A DNA stretch of 64,000 bases, from assembly GCA_008694505.1 (NCBI GenBank), contig VZDJ01000998.1:1-64000 (forward strand). Direction: 5' to 3'. A program made the position numbers and the translations under genes. Of the stretch, positions 34,640 to 48,819 are shown piece after piece. The notes under the pieces were generated by a model. The model was not told the origin of the DNA. It worked only from the letters and a program-made list of their open reading frames with translations, and did no database searches. Positions within the stretch are counted from its first letter, which is position 1, and each line of letters starts with the position of its first letter. Source of the stretch: Cyanoderma ruficeps (lineage: Eukaryota; Chordata; Aves; Passeriformes; Timaliidae).

Positions 34640-37600
34640 AGTTACTGGTTCCTCATCTGTTTTCATGGCTAAAGCACATTCTTGATGTTTTGGATTTTAA
34701 GCATTAGGGTCACAGTCCATTTTTTAGTAGGATCAGGATAACTGTGGGCATGACTCATTGTTTAAGCTTCTCCTTCCTAGCTCTGACACTTGAGGATATG
34801 CTCTCTACAGTGATCTGAATTCTTACTTGTGTACCTAAAATATCTCTCACCTCCATCTGATTATGACATTTGTGTTCACAATCAGAACAGTGCTCTTGTG
34901 TTCTATAGTTTAGCAATTAGGATACTTTTTACTGTACTCACAAATAAAAAAAAAATTGCCATATCTAACAGGATTTTTGGCCTCATTATTATCATGTCTC
35001 TAAAATTTTAAAGCAGCTATTGTTCTGATGATTTGCCTTTAATCATTCTGGCACTTAGCTTTATTTGGAAATGTAGAAAATTTACATATATAAAATAATG
35101 TACATAATTTCATAAGAAATTATAAGAATTTGCTGACTTGCAAAACCCATTTGGTTTACTAAATATTTTCCTCTCTTTTTCAATTTTCAAAACAGAGCAA
35201 ATACATTGAATATATTTGTATATCAGTGACTATTTTGTACTTTCAGCTTTAATGTCATCTTATATTTTGGAGTGAATCTTATCCTAGGGAGGGAATATTT
35301 TCCCCAGGATGACTCTTTGTGGGCTAACAGTAAATTCCCTGTATGGCACATTGCAGTCAGAAAATTGTATCATTACTTTCAAAACTTCATTAAATATGAA
35401 ATTAGTATATCCATGCTGTCTTTCAAATTATGTGCTTTTGTATGAACATGCTATTATAATATTTTCCAGAACAGTTAGTTTTTAACAAGTATTTAGGGCT
35501 CTCTCAGCATTGTTTGAATTCATGGAAATTATTTGTAATTTATTTTAATCAGAGCCATGGAGAGATAGTAAACAAGCCCCTCAAGACTAGCTTGGAAAAG
35601 CTTGAAGAAACTGCTGCCATTCCCCTGCCAGGCATCATAAGAAAATACAAAACTGGGAACAGATAATGTTCACATAATTGGCTGTTTTGTGAAAAATTGA
35701 CAGACACATTATAAAGACTCTGTGTGCAGAGGACAAAATCAGCCTTTTGAAGAGGTCCCATTTTTGTTAGGATTTCCCTGTAACTCCTCTGTGGTTCCCT
35801 GTAAAACCTTCATATGTCAGCTCATGGACTCTAAATAATAGAATACAGTACTTGAGCCTGAGTCTTGCAGAAAAGAATTACTGAACATATTTTCCGGTCC
35901 TGAACAAATTATAACTGGATGTATAATTGTTGACATTATTCTGTAATGTGAATTGCAGATATTGCTGAACACCTCCAGCTGTGCTACGGGATAACCAATT
36001 TCAGGTCAAAAAGTTCACTTAATACAAGTCCATGTTTTCATAAAATATATGTATTCTATAAATATCCACATATATATCAATGCCACCCCAAATATTTCTT
36101 CCCAGGTGGCAGTTACTACCCTTTTAAACTTTTTGTGCGCTAGGAGTAATCTTCAAAGGTATGAGAAAGATATGGTAAAAGCCATCTAAGTAAAACTAAT
36201 GGACTTTCCACGCTAGGAGTTAATCTCTAAGAATAACTCTTTCTGGAGTGCAGGAAGAAATATTCCCTTATATACCTGGGGCTCCAACATAAAGTGCCAG
36301 GAAATAATGTCTTCAATAATGTTTATCAGAAGAGATAGCAAAGCATAATAGCTTCATCCTTCTGAATTATTATGAATTCCTGTCTAATATACTGTGGATG
36401 CATCTTTTATGTATATATATATATATGAGGGTAAATATCACTCCTGAATAAGGCAAAATTATGGAACTCATTGCTATGAGGTGTAATTGAGCTAAAGCAT
36501 ATACTTTCAGAATACACATATCCTTTACTGGTTTTAATGTTATGCCTCCTGATTTGATTGTATATGTTCTTGGTACTGGATTTAATACACTTTACAGATG
36601 TGTTTTTCCAAGATCTGCCCCCACAGCAAAAAATCACGAGGAAAAAATTTAAAGCCACTAAAAGAGATATTCAGAAGTAGTTTCCGTTGCTATTTATCTG
36701 GTGCTGGCAATATATAGAAGAATGTTAGAACTCTGTTGAGACCACAAAGTGTGTGTAATATTACCCATTGCTGTTTTGGGGGCATCTTTTTTTTTGTTGC
36801 AGGGATGTGAGGTGGGGCAGGGACAGGAATTAGTACTTTTCTCTGTCTGTCATAGGTGGTATTTTCTTTATGTATGCTTAATCAGGCACACTGAGAGCAT
36901 TGTCCTGGTCATTCTTTCCTAACTTTTTATATTGTGTTAATATATGGAGATCTTGGTGCCACATTTTCTCTTCTTCAGTTCTTAATATTCTTTGTTTTTG
37001 TTTCCCCTAAGGCTGGAGAACACTCAAGTATATACAAGTAGGTATCAAAGTTACTGAACACATCAGAATTTCTGCATCATTATTGATCTTTGTATGTCCT
37101 TAATAAACACAACATGTAAATATGCCATCGTTTTCTCCTCTGAACTGTGAAATCATCTTATCCTAAATTACCTTATATTTTGAATTATCTGTTTGAGGCT
37201 GTTTGTGGTGATTGTAGGAACTATATAATACCTCCACTGAAATAACTCACATTCTTTTGCTTTTATGCATCGTGTGCCTGGATGTTTGAATTCCTGTCAT
37301 CAGTTTCATAAACCATAAACCTGCAGTGCATGTGAGCAGTCAGGGATATCAGACTTAAGTCTATCACTATTTCTCTGGCTCTCATATTTTTCTCTCCTAC
37401 TTCAGCTGTTTTCAAAGGAGTGTAACAGGACTTAAGCCTGTATCATGGCTTTGCAGCAGCAGTTATCACTTGGAAACACTTTATTTTCATGCCTTGAAGC
37501 TTCATTCAAAATAGTTAGGATAAGGAGCCTCATTTAATAGGGAAAGAGAAGGCTGCCTCCAAAGCAGCCTGAACAAATAATCTCAGTATGATGCAACAGG

Positions 37601-40266
37601 TGAGCAGAAATATACTATTAAAGCACATAGGCAGTTGTGATGCACTTTTATAGACCTTGCAGTTACTTCTGACTTAAACTGCCCTGCCACACCTAGGGAA
37701 GCTTTTTTTAAGCCTCTAGTGACAGTCCTTCAAGAGAACAATAATGAGAGGCTCTTGCTGGTAGTCTTCTCTGACAGAGGCCTGGTTGCAAGCCAATGAA
37801 CAAGTGTAGCCGCTCGCAAATGAAAGAAATAACATTATAAACTCGAGGAAGGCTTTATCCAACACATGATAACAATGATTGCTTATTTTTAGATTAAATA
37901 ATTTTAGAGCAGGTTGGTATTATCTAGCCTCAATTTGCTAAAGGATGTCTTAATAAACTTAGGGAAGCTGTGACACTAGCACTATTAGCTGAAACTCAAA
38001 AATTATGTTGGTAGAACAAAAGAGAAATGTAAGATGAAACTAATGTGACATCTTAACTTCTTTATAAAAAAAAAGAAAAAAATAAATAGTTTGAGGTTGA
38101 AACTCACTGTTTCTGTGAGAAAACCAGTGACAGTTTCTGTCACTACCAGAAACACTTTTTCATGGAGAGAATTGGGAGCTAAAAATTTCTTACCCAGAAG
38201 AAAGAATGTAAAAAAAGTGTGGATTTTCTTCCTCTAGTTGAACACGTAGTAAGAGGAAACGTATTTCAAAAATTTACAAAAGTTTTAATGAGTCAGGAGA
38301 ACTATTTTCCCTCCTTCTTGTGTTTCTTACAAAGCCCAGTCAGTCAGAATTTTCAGGGTGTTATGCATTTCCCTAGAAACAATACAATATTTTATTGTTC
38401 TGAGTTTACTTGGAGCATGCTTTGTGACCATGGTTATTATATATGCATTGAATGATAGAAATTGACTGATAAATGTAGGAGAGAATATTATCTATGTTAA
38501 TGGTACTATTTGATGTAAAAACAATCAGAAATCTGTTTTGATTTTGGAAAATAGGACTACTGATCATATTCTTGATTTCCCTCCTTTTCCTTGGGTCTAG
38601 GATATGTCATTTATCTTCTGCTTCTGCAGCTGGCAGTAATTCAAAGGACTGACTGATGCTTCCTTTGAGATCTTGCCTAGGGAATGCCTAACTTGGGTGC
38701 CTAACTTGGCTGTCCAGACTCTGGTTAAAACTCTTTGGAGGCCGAAAAGAGCACTTTAGTTTAATCCCCTGTACCCTTTGGTTTGTGTGGCAAGTTGCAC
38801 AGTGCAGTTTATCTCATGAGCAGCCTGAGCCTTGAAGCCACTAGTGAGCAACTTGTGGGAGAGGTTTCTCACAGCTTCCTCTCACAGCTTCCTCTTTCTT
38901 TCTGCCTCATTTGTGAGCAGTGATGGGAGGAGATGATCTGGACCACCAGCCTGAGGATGGGGAAGACTGCTATGGTATTCTAGTGCATGCAAGTCCCTTA
39001 CTGTCCCAGTCACTTCCAAAAATTCATTAGTGTATCTCATCAGCAAAGATGTGTGGCTTTCCATGTGTACTGTACAATTTTATTTTCATTTGCAGTTAGG
39101 CATTACTATCAATCTATGCTTTTCCTTTGTAAACAGTATTGTCTGTAGTTTGCTATGAAATGAGGGAATTCTAAGCAAGTTATTTATTCTGCCACCAGTA
39201 TCTCCTAGTTTAGCAGAATTTGAAGTACGTGCTCTTACCAGGGCGTGTTCAGTCAGGGAGTTGTTCTCTGGGTATAGATTTCAAGCAACTTAATTGGACA
39301 TCTCCACATATTGGGAATTTTCTGTGTATGAAAATGACAACTGACACATGACTGAGCAATACTAGTAGGAGTTACAGGTGTCTTTCCAGCAAGTTGTTTC
39401 TAGCAGGCATATTAAACAGTTTTAATATTTGAAAATGTTTTCACTCAAGCACTACATAGCAATCTCTATTCAACCATTATCCTTTTCCCTAATTTCCACA
39501 ATCCTTTATTGCTTTCCTGTAAAAAGTGATGGATCTATTTTTTTCTAATAGTGAGAATAGTTATTCTTCAAAGGCTTTGCAGTGGTAGAAAATTTGTACT
39601 TTTGCTCATATGATACCATTATGACAAACAAACAAACGTACAAGGCGTGTGGTAGCTACATGGGTTTTGCATCTCATGCTGCTACAGTGTCAATATCAAT
39701 GCCTTTGAATGCCATGCACTAAGTTTTGTTCTGTCCTTCTCATCTGATGGGCTTCAGTTCTTTTCATCTGCTTTCACTTTTCTCTGGATATCAGACACCT
39801 GAACAATGGAATTGTCAAACTGGAGGGAACTGATTCTGTGCCTTGCTTTTCTGTACTAGAGGGCTCAGCAGTCCTCTGGCTGAAGATTAAAATTCTTAAA
39901 AGCTTTTGAACAAAACACTTGAGGAATCAATACTTTCATTTCCTTCCAGGTAACCCACTCATTTATTACTATCCTAGTTCTGCTCCCATGCCTGGTCTTT
40001 TATATTTTGCTACTTGCTGCCTTCCATTCTGCACTGTCTCTTCTCCCTCAGCCTGCAGCCAAGGAATTTTGTGAAAGGTCCCTTTGTTTTTGCCTTCTCT
40101 GACATCATGTCTGTTGAGTTTCTCCTCACCTCCTCTTCACTTCCCATGCTAGCCCTCCTGCCTAACCTGACTGATTTGGACGTGTGTTTTCAAACACCTT
40201 TCTGGCTGATTTCCCCACCTCTGTTGTTCCATCTGGAAAATCTCTATCCACTTCTTGCTGGAGCTG
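34640..40266. other. intergenic, no gene seen
   Basis: AT-rich sequence with an (AT)n tract at about 36411-36426 and A-rich runs near 38070. No open frame has splice support. A short tandem duplication of TCTCACAGCTTCC lies at about 38866-38892. Confidence 0.55.
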
Positions 40267-40790
40267 CATTTGATAGACTGATAGAATTGGAAGGGACCCA
40301 CAAAGATCATCGAGTCCAACTCCCAACCCTGCACAGCACCAGCCCCAAGAGTCACACCATGTGCCTGAGAATATTGTCCAAATCCTTCTTGGACTCTGTC
40401 AGGCTGGTGCTGTGACCACTTCCCTGGGGAGCCTGTTCCAGTGCCCAAACACACTCTGGATGACAAATCTTTTTCTGATATCAAATTTAAACCTCCCTAG
40501 CACAGTTTCATACCATTCCCTTGTGTCCTGTCACTGGTCACAAGAGGGAAGAGATCAGTGTCTGTCCCTCTTTTTCCCCTCATGAGGAAGTTGGAGAATG
40601 CAATGAATTCTGTCCTCAGTCTCCTTTTTTCCAGGCTGAACAAATGAGGTGACCTCAGCTGCTTCTCATAAGGCTTCTCCTTCAGACCCTTCACCATTCT
40701 TGTTGCCCTCCTTTGGATGCTCTTTCATAGCTTAATGTCTTTTTCACATTGTGGTGCCCAAAATGTACTTCTGCAGGTGCTACTAAACTA
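40267..40790 (-). mobile_element. CR1 LINE, 5'-truncated
   Basis: The plus strand starts GATAGAATTGGAAGGGACCC and ATCATCGAGTCCAACTCC, the complement of a common avian CR1 3' region. It continues through CCTGTTCCAGTGCC to a less clear end near 40790. Both-strand frames here (for example 40149-40484) come from the repeat. Confidence 0.9.
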
Positions 40791-43700
40791 TCCTTGGATA
40801 ATCTTTTCTTCATCCCTCTGCTACCCAGGTTTTCCTACTCCCTGCGTCTCAGTCCCTGTGGTGGCTGCCTGCATTCCCACACATTCTGCCATCAGCACTC
40901 ACAAACAGGACTATGGTGGCAATTGCATAGAGGTGAACAATGAGTGAACAGGTATTCAAAAGTGATATGCAATAAAAAATGTCCAGATGCCTTTCCTGAG
41001 CTTTCTATACATTTGTTTGACTTTTATTGACTTTTAATTTTCAGTATCTAAGGCATATTTAAAGTGGCTGTAGTTTGCTCACGACATCAAATATTGTTTC
41101 TGATCATTAGATTTTCCCTACTGCTGGATATATTTGAAGCCTGGTCCTATGAACTACTGAATTTATAAGATCGAGTATATAGAATAAATTAATATTTATT
41201 AGTCAAAGATCTTGAATGCACTTCACTTTGTTGTTTGATTTTTGAGTACAGGAAGACTCGGTGTAGGATCAAAGAAGATAAATTTTGCCCAGGGCTCATG
41301 TTCTTTATTAGATCATCTGGTTCAGAGAAAACATGCAAGAGAAACCTATCCTGATTCATATGAAGGTGTCTACCATTGAATTAAAATGCCTCACGGTAGC
41401 AGATCGCTATTAAAAAGCCCTTGAGAGATGAGTGTGTGTGTCTGTGTATCTGTGTGTGTGTGTAACCTTGGCTAGCATTAACCCATCAGGTGAGAACGTA
41501 CCGCCATATCACTTAGTGTTTTATTCAGGATTGTGACATGGAAATTGTCTGTAAATATTTTTTCTGTATCAATGCTACTCAGCTTCCTTAGAATTCTGCT
41601 AAACTGGGCACTCTTCCCTGGCATTTTCCTCGCACTCTCATCTTTCCTAGAATATACGTTTGAGAATTAACGTTAGAGAACAAATGCATTTCTTGTTGAT
41701 ATTATTAGGAAAAACTCACTACTAAAAACAAATACTTCCTTACCTTTGGAGCAGGACTCCTCTTGCAAATAAATTCTCTGTGTGACACAAACAAACGAGG
41801 AATATTACCACTGCAGTCGTGGCTTCTCCAGTGTCACAGGGGAGTAATGAAATGCATCCCTCGGTACTTTTTATTTGAAGTGGGGGTAACATAAATCCTT
41901 CATCATATCAAGGCTATTTTGAACAGAACCAGCAGCAAGATAAGATCATTTAATGAACTTTGCAGCCCCCTGCCTGAGATGACCGTGAAACACAGGCCCC
42001 CTTGAGACTCTGCATCCCTCCCACACTGGCAGATACCTCAAAGAGCATGACTTGGCAAGTGATGAGAATTTTCTTTAAAATGCCTGCTAGTGTTATCTAT
42101 TTTAATAATCTTCCTATGAAGTTTGAAAAATTCCACACGATGGTCTTAGCTGTAATGAAGGCTGAAATGGTGTGACAAATCACACTTGGTTTTGCATTAC
42201 AGGGTGACTTACAGAATGCTACTTTGGTGTTGTTAATCTAAGGATGTATGCTTCATTATGACCTATCACAAAATCTGCTCTCTTCAAGGCAATTGTCATA
42301 GGAATTGTCTGTATGCTTAGCGTTAGCTCATGGAATGCATTAAAGCAGCACTAGTTTTACCATTTGGAGCTGTTCTAAGTCTATTACAGATGAATGCTTA
42401 TATCATTACATTTCATTTTCTGAGGAAAATGTTTTTGTAGGTTTGGCTGATGACAGATGCGTGCACTTATCTCAGTTTTCATTAAATCCATCTACATCGC
42501 TAATACACCATATGTGATGCTGGTTTAAGTAGTTCTTACACAACTGCTGATTATTTTAACCTTCATTTGTTGTAATTTTTCAGAACCCAAGTAGCAAAAG
42601 CAGCAGCCATTAGATGAATGCTTTTTGTAGTTCATATTTACTTATTTACTTTTTCTGCAGTTTCCTTTACAGCAGAAAAACCCTGTGCAAACCCTAGCAG
42701 CTACAGCCTTTCCCTGTAAAAGAAAATTCCAGCTATTTCCAAAACCTAGTCAATATATTTAACTCCTTAGAAACAGTACTTAATAACTTTTCCCAGTGTG
42801 TTGTTCCACCTCATATCACATGAGAACACAGAAATCAGCTTGTCCCTCCACACATGTGATAACAAATGGTAATGTGGTCTCAGAGCTTTAGGACCATTAT
42901 ATATATGTGGCATTAAAAAAAGAAAACAACAACATATCATAGGTAAAGTTGATTGCTCTGTTTTTGGAAAAATACCTGAAATTCCTGCTGGCTTTAGGGA
43001 TCACAGACAAATGCAATCTGCTGGTGAACATTAAAATAATATGGTATTATAACAAGAAGTTGAAGCCCAGGCTTGATAGAGAAGTGGCATTAACCACCAT
43101 GGTGCTGCAGAGCAACAGAACTGCTTCTCTGGCATTTGACTCAGAGCTGGAGTAATATTCCTTTTTTTACTAAACCTATCTTGCTAAATTTGTAATGAAT
43201 TCGAGGGTTTGTTTTGTTTCTAATGTTATAATATAGTCAATACCTTCCATAAACATTTGCAAAGATTGAATTTCAGGAGGGAACTTCAGTAGTCCAGGCT
43301 TCATCAGACCAGAACACATATTTCTGCTCAGATATTCTCTAGAAGCATTGACATATGTGCAGTTTAGATGCCCTGTGTAAGGGACAGGCAAAATATAACA
43401 CATTGCACACGCTCTGGTCATCTGGAGTAGATTAGGTATATTGTTTATTATAACTACTGAGTGTATTTACCATGAACACTTCATCCGTGCATTCACAGTG
43501 ACCTCTTGTGCAAGACAAATGGTGCATCCAAAAATCCTGGACAGAACTAGTACTCTGCTAGGCTACACATACGTGAAAAAAAGTTCAGGTGACAGCTGAC
43601 TGGAAAAACATAGTTCACTCTCAAAAACAGGGCAGCTTTTATATACAGCCTGAAAACTATTCAGGCTGTTTGTGCATCTCAGCCCTTGTTTACTTTATAA

Positions 43701-44100
43701 GCAAATCTCAGTGCTGCTTACCAGAAACTGCTTGTATAACAGCTCTCATTTCTAGTTTGCAAAACTTCTTGTAAGCACCTGTTCAATGTCATTAGCAGAA
43801 ACCACAGAAGAATCTGCAAAATAATGAATGGAATGTAAACCTTTGGGGTGCTTGAGGTGTTACTTATCTGCAGGAATCAAATCCTGTCTTGGTGTTCTGA
43901 CTGTGTGCTGTTGTTCATGTGTAGGAGAGTTAGAAATAAAAGTAGCAGTCAGCTCTTACTCTTGCACAAGTAATCCTGGTACATTTAGTCTGTATTTTGT
44001 CAGCCTGGACCCTTCACTCTGGGGGTATTCTTAGACCTGATGCTAAAGGAGAGGAGGTGAAAGGAGAAGACATTTCACAGAATCTTGCCGATTAAGTAAA
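40791..44100. other. intergenic, no gene seen
   Basis: No supportable gene. A GT microsatellite lies at about 41430-41463. The remainder is AT-rich DNA with short chance frames. Confidence 0.55.
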
Positions 44101-44113
44101 CATCTCATGCTTG

Positions 44114-44587
44114 GTTTCTCTTTGATACTGGAGGAAATAAATTCTGGAGAGGTAAGTTTTTTAAGCAGATACTGAACCATGTTGTTGGGGTGACTTCCTT
44201 TGGAATTCACTGTGCACCTGGTGTTCACATCCTTCTTGTTCTGGATTGATGCAATGCCAGCTAGAAAGTTGTGAAGAGGGATTTCTGTCACTACTGGACT
44301 ATGTCCTCATTGGTCTGGGAGCAGCACAGGTCACAGCAGTTTCAGCAGCCCTCTCCAAACTTCACAAATTCCAGAATGAAGCAGATTACTTAGATGGAAA
44401 GTAGGAGTCTGATCAGTTTAGGTGTCTATCTGTAGTGACTGGAATCCATGTAGATTCTGTCAAAGCCTCTCTATCACTCTCCTTCATAAAAGGACAGGGG
44501 AGACAAAATATAATGAGGGCTCATTATATTAAATGCTTAAAAAACTTACCTCTCCAGAATTTATTTCCTCCAGTATCAAAGAGAAAC
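44114..44587. repeat. perfect 54-bp inverted repeat with 366-bp spacer
   Basis: The left arm 44114-44167 and right arm 44534-44587 are exact reverse complements over 54 bases (arm core GATACTGGAGGAAATAAATT). The spacer ends with an 11-bp-arm palindrome at 44507-44530. Similarity falls away on both sides of the arms. No transposon termini or direct-repeat flanks are evident. Confidence 0.9.
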
Positions 44588-44789
44588 GAAGGACTGGGAG
44601 AGATCATTCACCAATAGCATCACAGGTAAAAGACTCGAAATTAATTTAATTTATTACCCACAAAATCAGAGCAGGATAATGAGAAGTAAAGTAAATCTTA
44701 AAAAACACCTTTACCCTACTCCTCCCTTCTCCATGAACTGTACTGCCTCCCCTCCAGAAGCTTGGGGTTACAGTTAGTTCATCACAAAT

Positions 44790-45511
44790 TTGTGATGCTG
44801 TTCAGGGGAAGTAGTCCTTCTCCTGCCCTGGAGTGGGGTCTCTACCACAGGACAGAATTCCCAAAAACTTCTCCAATGTGAGTCCCTCCCATGGGAAACA
44901 GTCCTGCACAAACTGATCCAACCTGGATCACATGGTGCAGTCTTTCAAGGACAGGGCACAGCATCATAGGTCCTATCAGAAAACCTGATCCAGTCTGGGC
45001 TGCTCTCTCCACAGATCTGCCAGGAACCTGCTCCAGCAAAGGGCCTCCTAAGTGTTCACAGCCTCCTCTCAGGCATCCACCTGCCCTGATGAGGGTCTTC
45101 TTCATGGGCTGTGGGTGGATCTCTGCATCCCCATGGACCTCCATGGGCTGCAGGGGCACAGCTGCCTCACCATGGTCTGCACCAGGGGCTGTGGGGGTAT
45201 CTCAGCTCTGGCGCCTGGAGCACATCCTGTCCCTCCTTCTCCAATGACCTTGGTGTCTGAAGAGTTGTTCTTACATATCCTCACTCTGCTCTTCTCTGGC
45301 CACATTTATATCTGCACAACAACTTCTTTTTCCATTAAATGTGCTATTCCAGAGGTGTTACCACCATTTCTAATTGGACCAGCCTTGGCCAGTGGCACAT
45401 TCATCTTTGAAGCTGCTAGGGATTGTGTCTGCTGGATATAGAATTTCTCATAGAAACCATCCTTGTATCCCTTGTTGATACTACAACCTGGCCACCCAAA
45501 CCCAACACACT
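44790..45511 (+). mobile_element. avian LTR-type interspersed repeat fragment
   Basis: The segment contains stretches I recognise from a repeat common in bird genomes: GGACCTCCATGGGCTGCAGG, TGACCTTGGTGTCTG-like sequence, CCAGAGGTGTTACCACC and GGACCAGCCTTGGCCAGTGG, closing with CAAACCCAACACA. The CA end and general layout suggest an LTR of an ERVL-type element. The exact family and the left boundary are uncertain. GC-rich frames on both strands (44842-45441) arise from it. Confidence 0.6.
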
Positions 45512-48500
45512 ACCTTCCCAAGAAAGCTGACTGTTAACTGGTTTTCATGCTTCTGTAAATATTTGCAGAATATGTGAAGTTATTAAAACCTGCCTTGGAA
45601 AAACACCAGAAGTCCTTTAGCAGGTCTTGTACTCCAGAGTGAAGGAGCAGGAAGGATGATCCTTAACAGGTGTCCTGCAGCCAATACTATGGCAGGGGCA
45701 CGGTGTTTCCCTGTCCCCCTGTTGCACATGAAATGATTTGAATCCTGCTATGTTGTGTTGGCGTCTCTGAGAGTACATCTGAAGAAAACACACCTTCTTG
45801 AAAGATTTAGCTCTGCCTGCTGGGTATGACACTGAGTGTTGGACAAAAATTTGTCACGACTGGATAACTGAAAGGGTCACTTAAATTCACTGAGGTTTAT
45901 AAACTCATTTTTCCTCTCTTGGGCCAAGCCTTGGATTGGGTGGTCAGGACTTGTTTAAATAACATCAAAAAAAATCAGGATTAGGTAGGAGCTGGAATTC
46001 CACTTCACATGTAAGAATACCTTTTATCAAAACAGGATTTTTTTCCCGAGTGCATTCTGAATGGTGCCTACATCACATCATCCATGCCTATGACACACAA
46101 TAGTTTTCTTTATAAATACCTCTTATACGATAATCTTAAGGTCAATAAAGTAGCAGATGGAAGAGTTTACATGTTTTATTAGCTGGATGAAACTTCTTAT
46201 TGGTGCCAGTTACATGACACCTGAAACATTTACAGAGGCTGCTTAGTGTTTATTGTAATCATGATATTGTCTTTGCACAATAAGAAAAATTGGACATGTA
46301 GGATCCACTAGTAGCTTTTCTTAATTCTCTTACTAGTTGCCTGCCTGCAGCTTTTTTATGCTTCTATTTTTTCCCGGACTGTAAAGTTTCCAAGCAGTTT
46401 AAATTTTATCAAGTTGAAATCTAGACATTGGAGCTGCTAGATACACAGATGCTCCCCTGGCTCTGTGCACTGCAGGGGAGAATTTTGCTGCAAAGGAAGG
46501 AATAGGCTGCTGGTGTCACCTGGTCTGTCTTGGCATTTCTGTGTTTGACACTACCTTCCAGTCCAAATGAAATTCTATAGTGACCTGTCCAGAAAGGCTT
46601 CTATGATGTGTTGAATTTGCCTGCAATTTTGACATGGATGGTTTTCCATCTTATTATGACACTGGAGTTAGGAACAAAATTGCTCTAGACACCCTCAGGC
46701 ATCAGTTTAATGAGTGTAGAAAAGAGGTTTTCCATCCTCTGTTGAAATCAGCCAGTGCAGATCCTGCTTCAGTGCACATATTGTTTGAGCTGTGGTTGGG
46801 GTGTAAAAGTCATGGCGAGAAACAATATCCCAGTGGAGTAAAAAGCATCTTAAGGGGTTTGTTTTATAGCATTATAGTTCATATACAAGCAAATCTTAGG
46901 TGCTTCAGCTAGAAATAGGGTTGAACTGGAGCTGTTGGAGATGTCAAACTCACTGTTAACAAATTAAAAAAGGTCTGCAAAGACTTTGCTATTACTATTA
47001 ATTTCCATGGGATGATGTGAGATACTTTGATGATAGGGAAGTAGAAATGCAGGGCAGTGTATTGATTGTATGCCTTTTTATCTTCTTTTAATATCCCATA
47101 GATCTTAAATGTTCGAACATTCTGTACCTCTTATAGAGGCAAATGCTACTTCTTATTTTCTTTCTTATTTTCTGCATATTTTCTCTGTGGAAGCTCAAAT
47201 CATCTTTGGATGAACTTGAAGTATTTTATTTGGGAAGAAGGTAAGGTAGGAAGAATGATAGAGGCTTTTAAAAGTGATTTTCATGGTCATGTATAAATCT
47301 GTGGTTACAGTTTCTTTGTGACTACTTCAAGGATAGTGTAGCTGTACCTTTGTTGTGTACCAGTTGAATCCCAGCTTCAACTCAAACTCTACTTACAACC
47401 AAGCACAGATGTACTTACTTTGCTTCTACCAATGTATCAGAGGGAAGGGATCTGTGTCTCAGGGCTTTACCATGTAGTTAACTGAGATGATAAGCAGGCT
47501 GCCTTTTGCTACTTGGATCCTATTAAGACTGTATCTGCATTAAAAAAAAACAGACCAGACTTTATTCTGGCTGGCCTGAGAGTTTCAGCATGAATGTGGG
47601 ATGTGAGAGCCCATTCAGCCTTTCCTGTGCTTTCTGGAAAGAAATCTGATTTAACTCTTGCCCTCAATCCAGCAATGAAAATAATTTGCATATGCAAGGC
47701 TATCACCAACATGTTTCTTTTGAACACTGAGACCTAAAATGATCACCAACTCCCAGAACTTGCCATTATAAAAGTCTCTTGCTAATACAGTCCTCAGTAA
47801 GCAAAGACTGCTGGCAAGATCACAGAGGCACCAGGTATGTGTTAACTAAAACCTAAATCGCAGCAGATTAAGATCATGTAACTACAAGAGAGCAGAGAGT
47901 GGCCTGAGCCATTAGCACACTTTGGTAAACCCAGCACTGCAGAAGTCCTGCTTCTTTAGTTGCCAAGACCTGCTATTCAGCCAGCTTGGAGACAGAGATC
48001 TGTCATCTGTGAAACAGCCAGCTTTAAGGAGGAACGAAAGCCAAATTTATTTCTTTTTTCTTTCCCCTTTGCATTAATGTATATAGCTAGATGTTAAATA
48101 GCTTTAAGGATGATTGCTATGGCAAATTAGAACATTTAGGCCACTTCCTAACTATGGATTTAAATGCCTATTAGTTTGTATCAGAAGCTGAACCTTTTGT
48201 TCATACTTGTTGAAAGAGTACCACAGTAACTTTAAAATGCAACAAAAAAGGGAAATGGTAGGTTTCATGAGCTACAAACATTTTTCTGAACATGAACAGA
48301 ATACATTCTTTCCTTGTCTGTTGTATACACAGGTATTGATGACAAAATTTTAAAATGTTTGCTGTATCAGACATATCAATCAAATTCATGTAAGGAACTG
48401 TTAAATCCCTAGTGATTGCTAGAAGAATCTTCACAGAATGTACTTTACAAAGTTTTTAACTTGAAGACAAAATTTCTTCAGTACAAGTTTGACCATTGCA

Positions 48501-48819
48501 GAAGTTGTCATAGAGCTGGTTTACTCAGAAATACCCTCTCGTTTCAGGAATTGAGTACAAGATTGAATATTAGAAAATTCTTCAGATCCATGTCAGGTGT
48601 GTTCCCAAAGCACATCCCCATACATAGCTCTGCTCCCTGGACTATCATCTTGTCTTCCTTCCTTGTGTACACAGAAATGTTAGTGGAGAGGCGTGGGCGA
48701 TGGTCACTAAATGTCCTGCTTTCGGCCTTTGCTTGTATCCCTCTTGTGTCAACTGCTACTCTGGAGTTGAGCACCTTGATTTCTGCATGGTGCAGATTAA
48801 TGGATCTTGATGTCTGAAG
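45512..48819. other. intergenic, no gene seen
   Basis: Only short frames without splice support. The frame at 46634-46912 (plus, 92 codons) is open but has no recognisable domain. Confidence 0.5.

Noticed and set aside
40149..40697. Frames of up to 133 codons on both strands
   Set aside because: They lie in an antisense CR1 copy and reflect its 3' region, not a gene.
44842..45441. GC-rich frames over 100 codons on both strands
   Set aside because: They fall in an avian LTR-type interspersed repeat.
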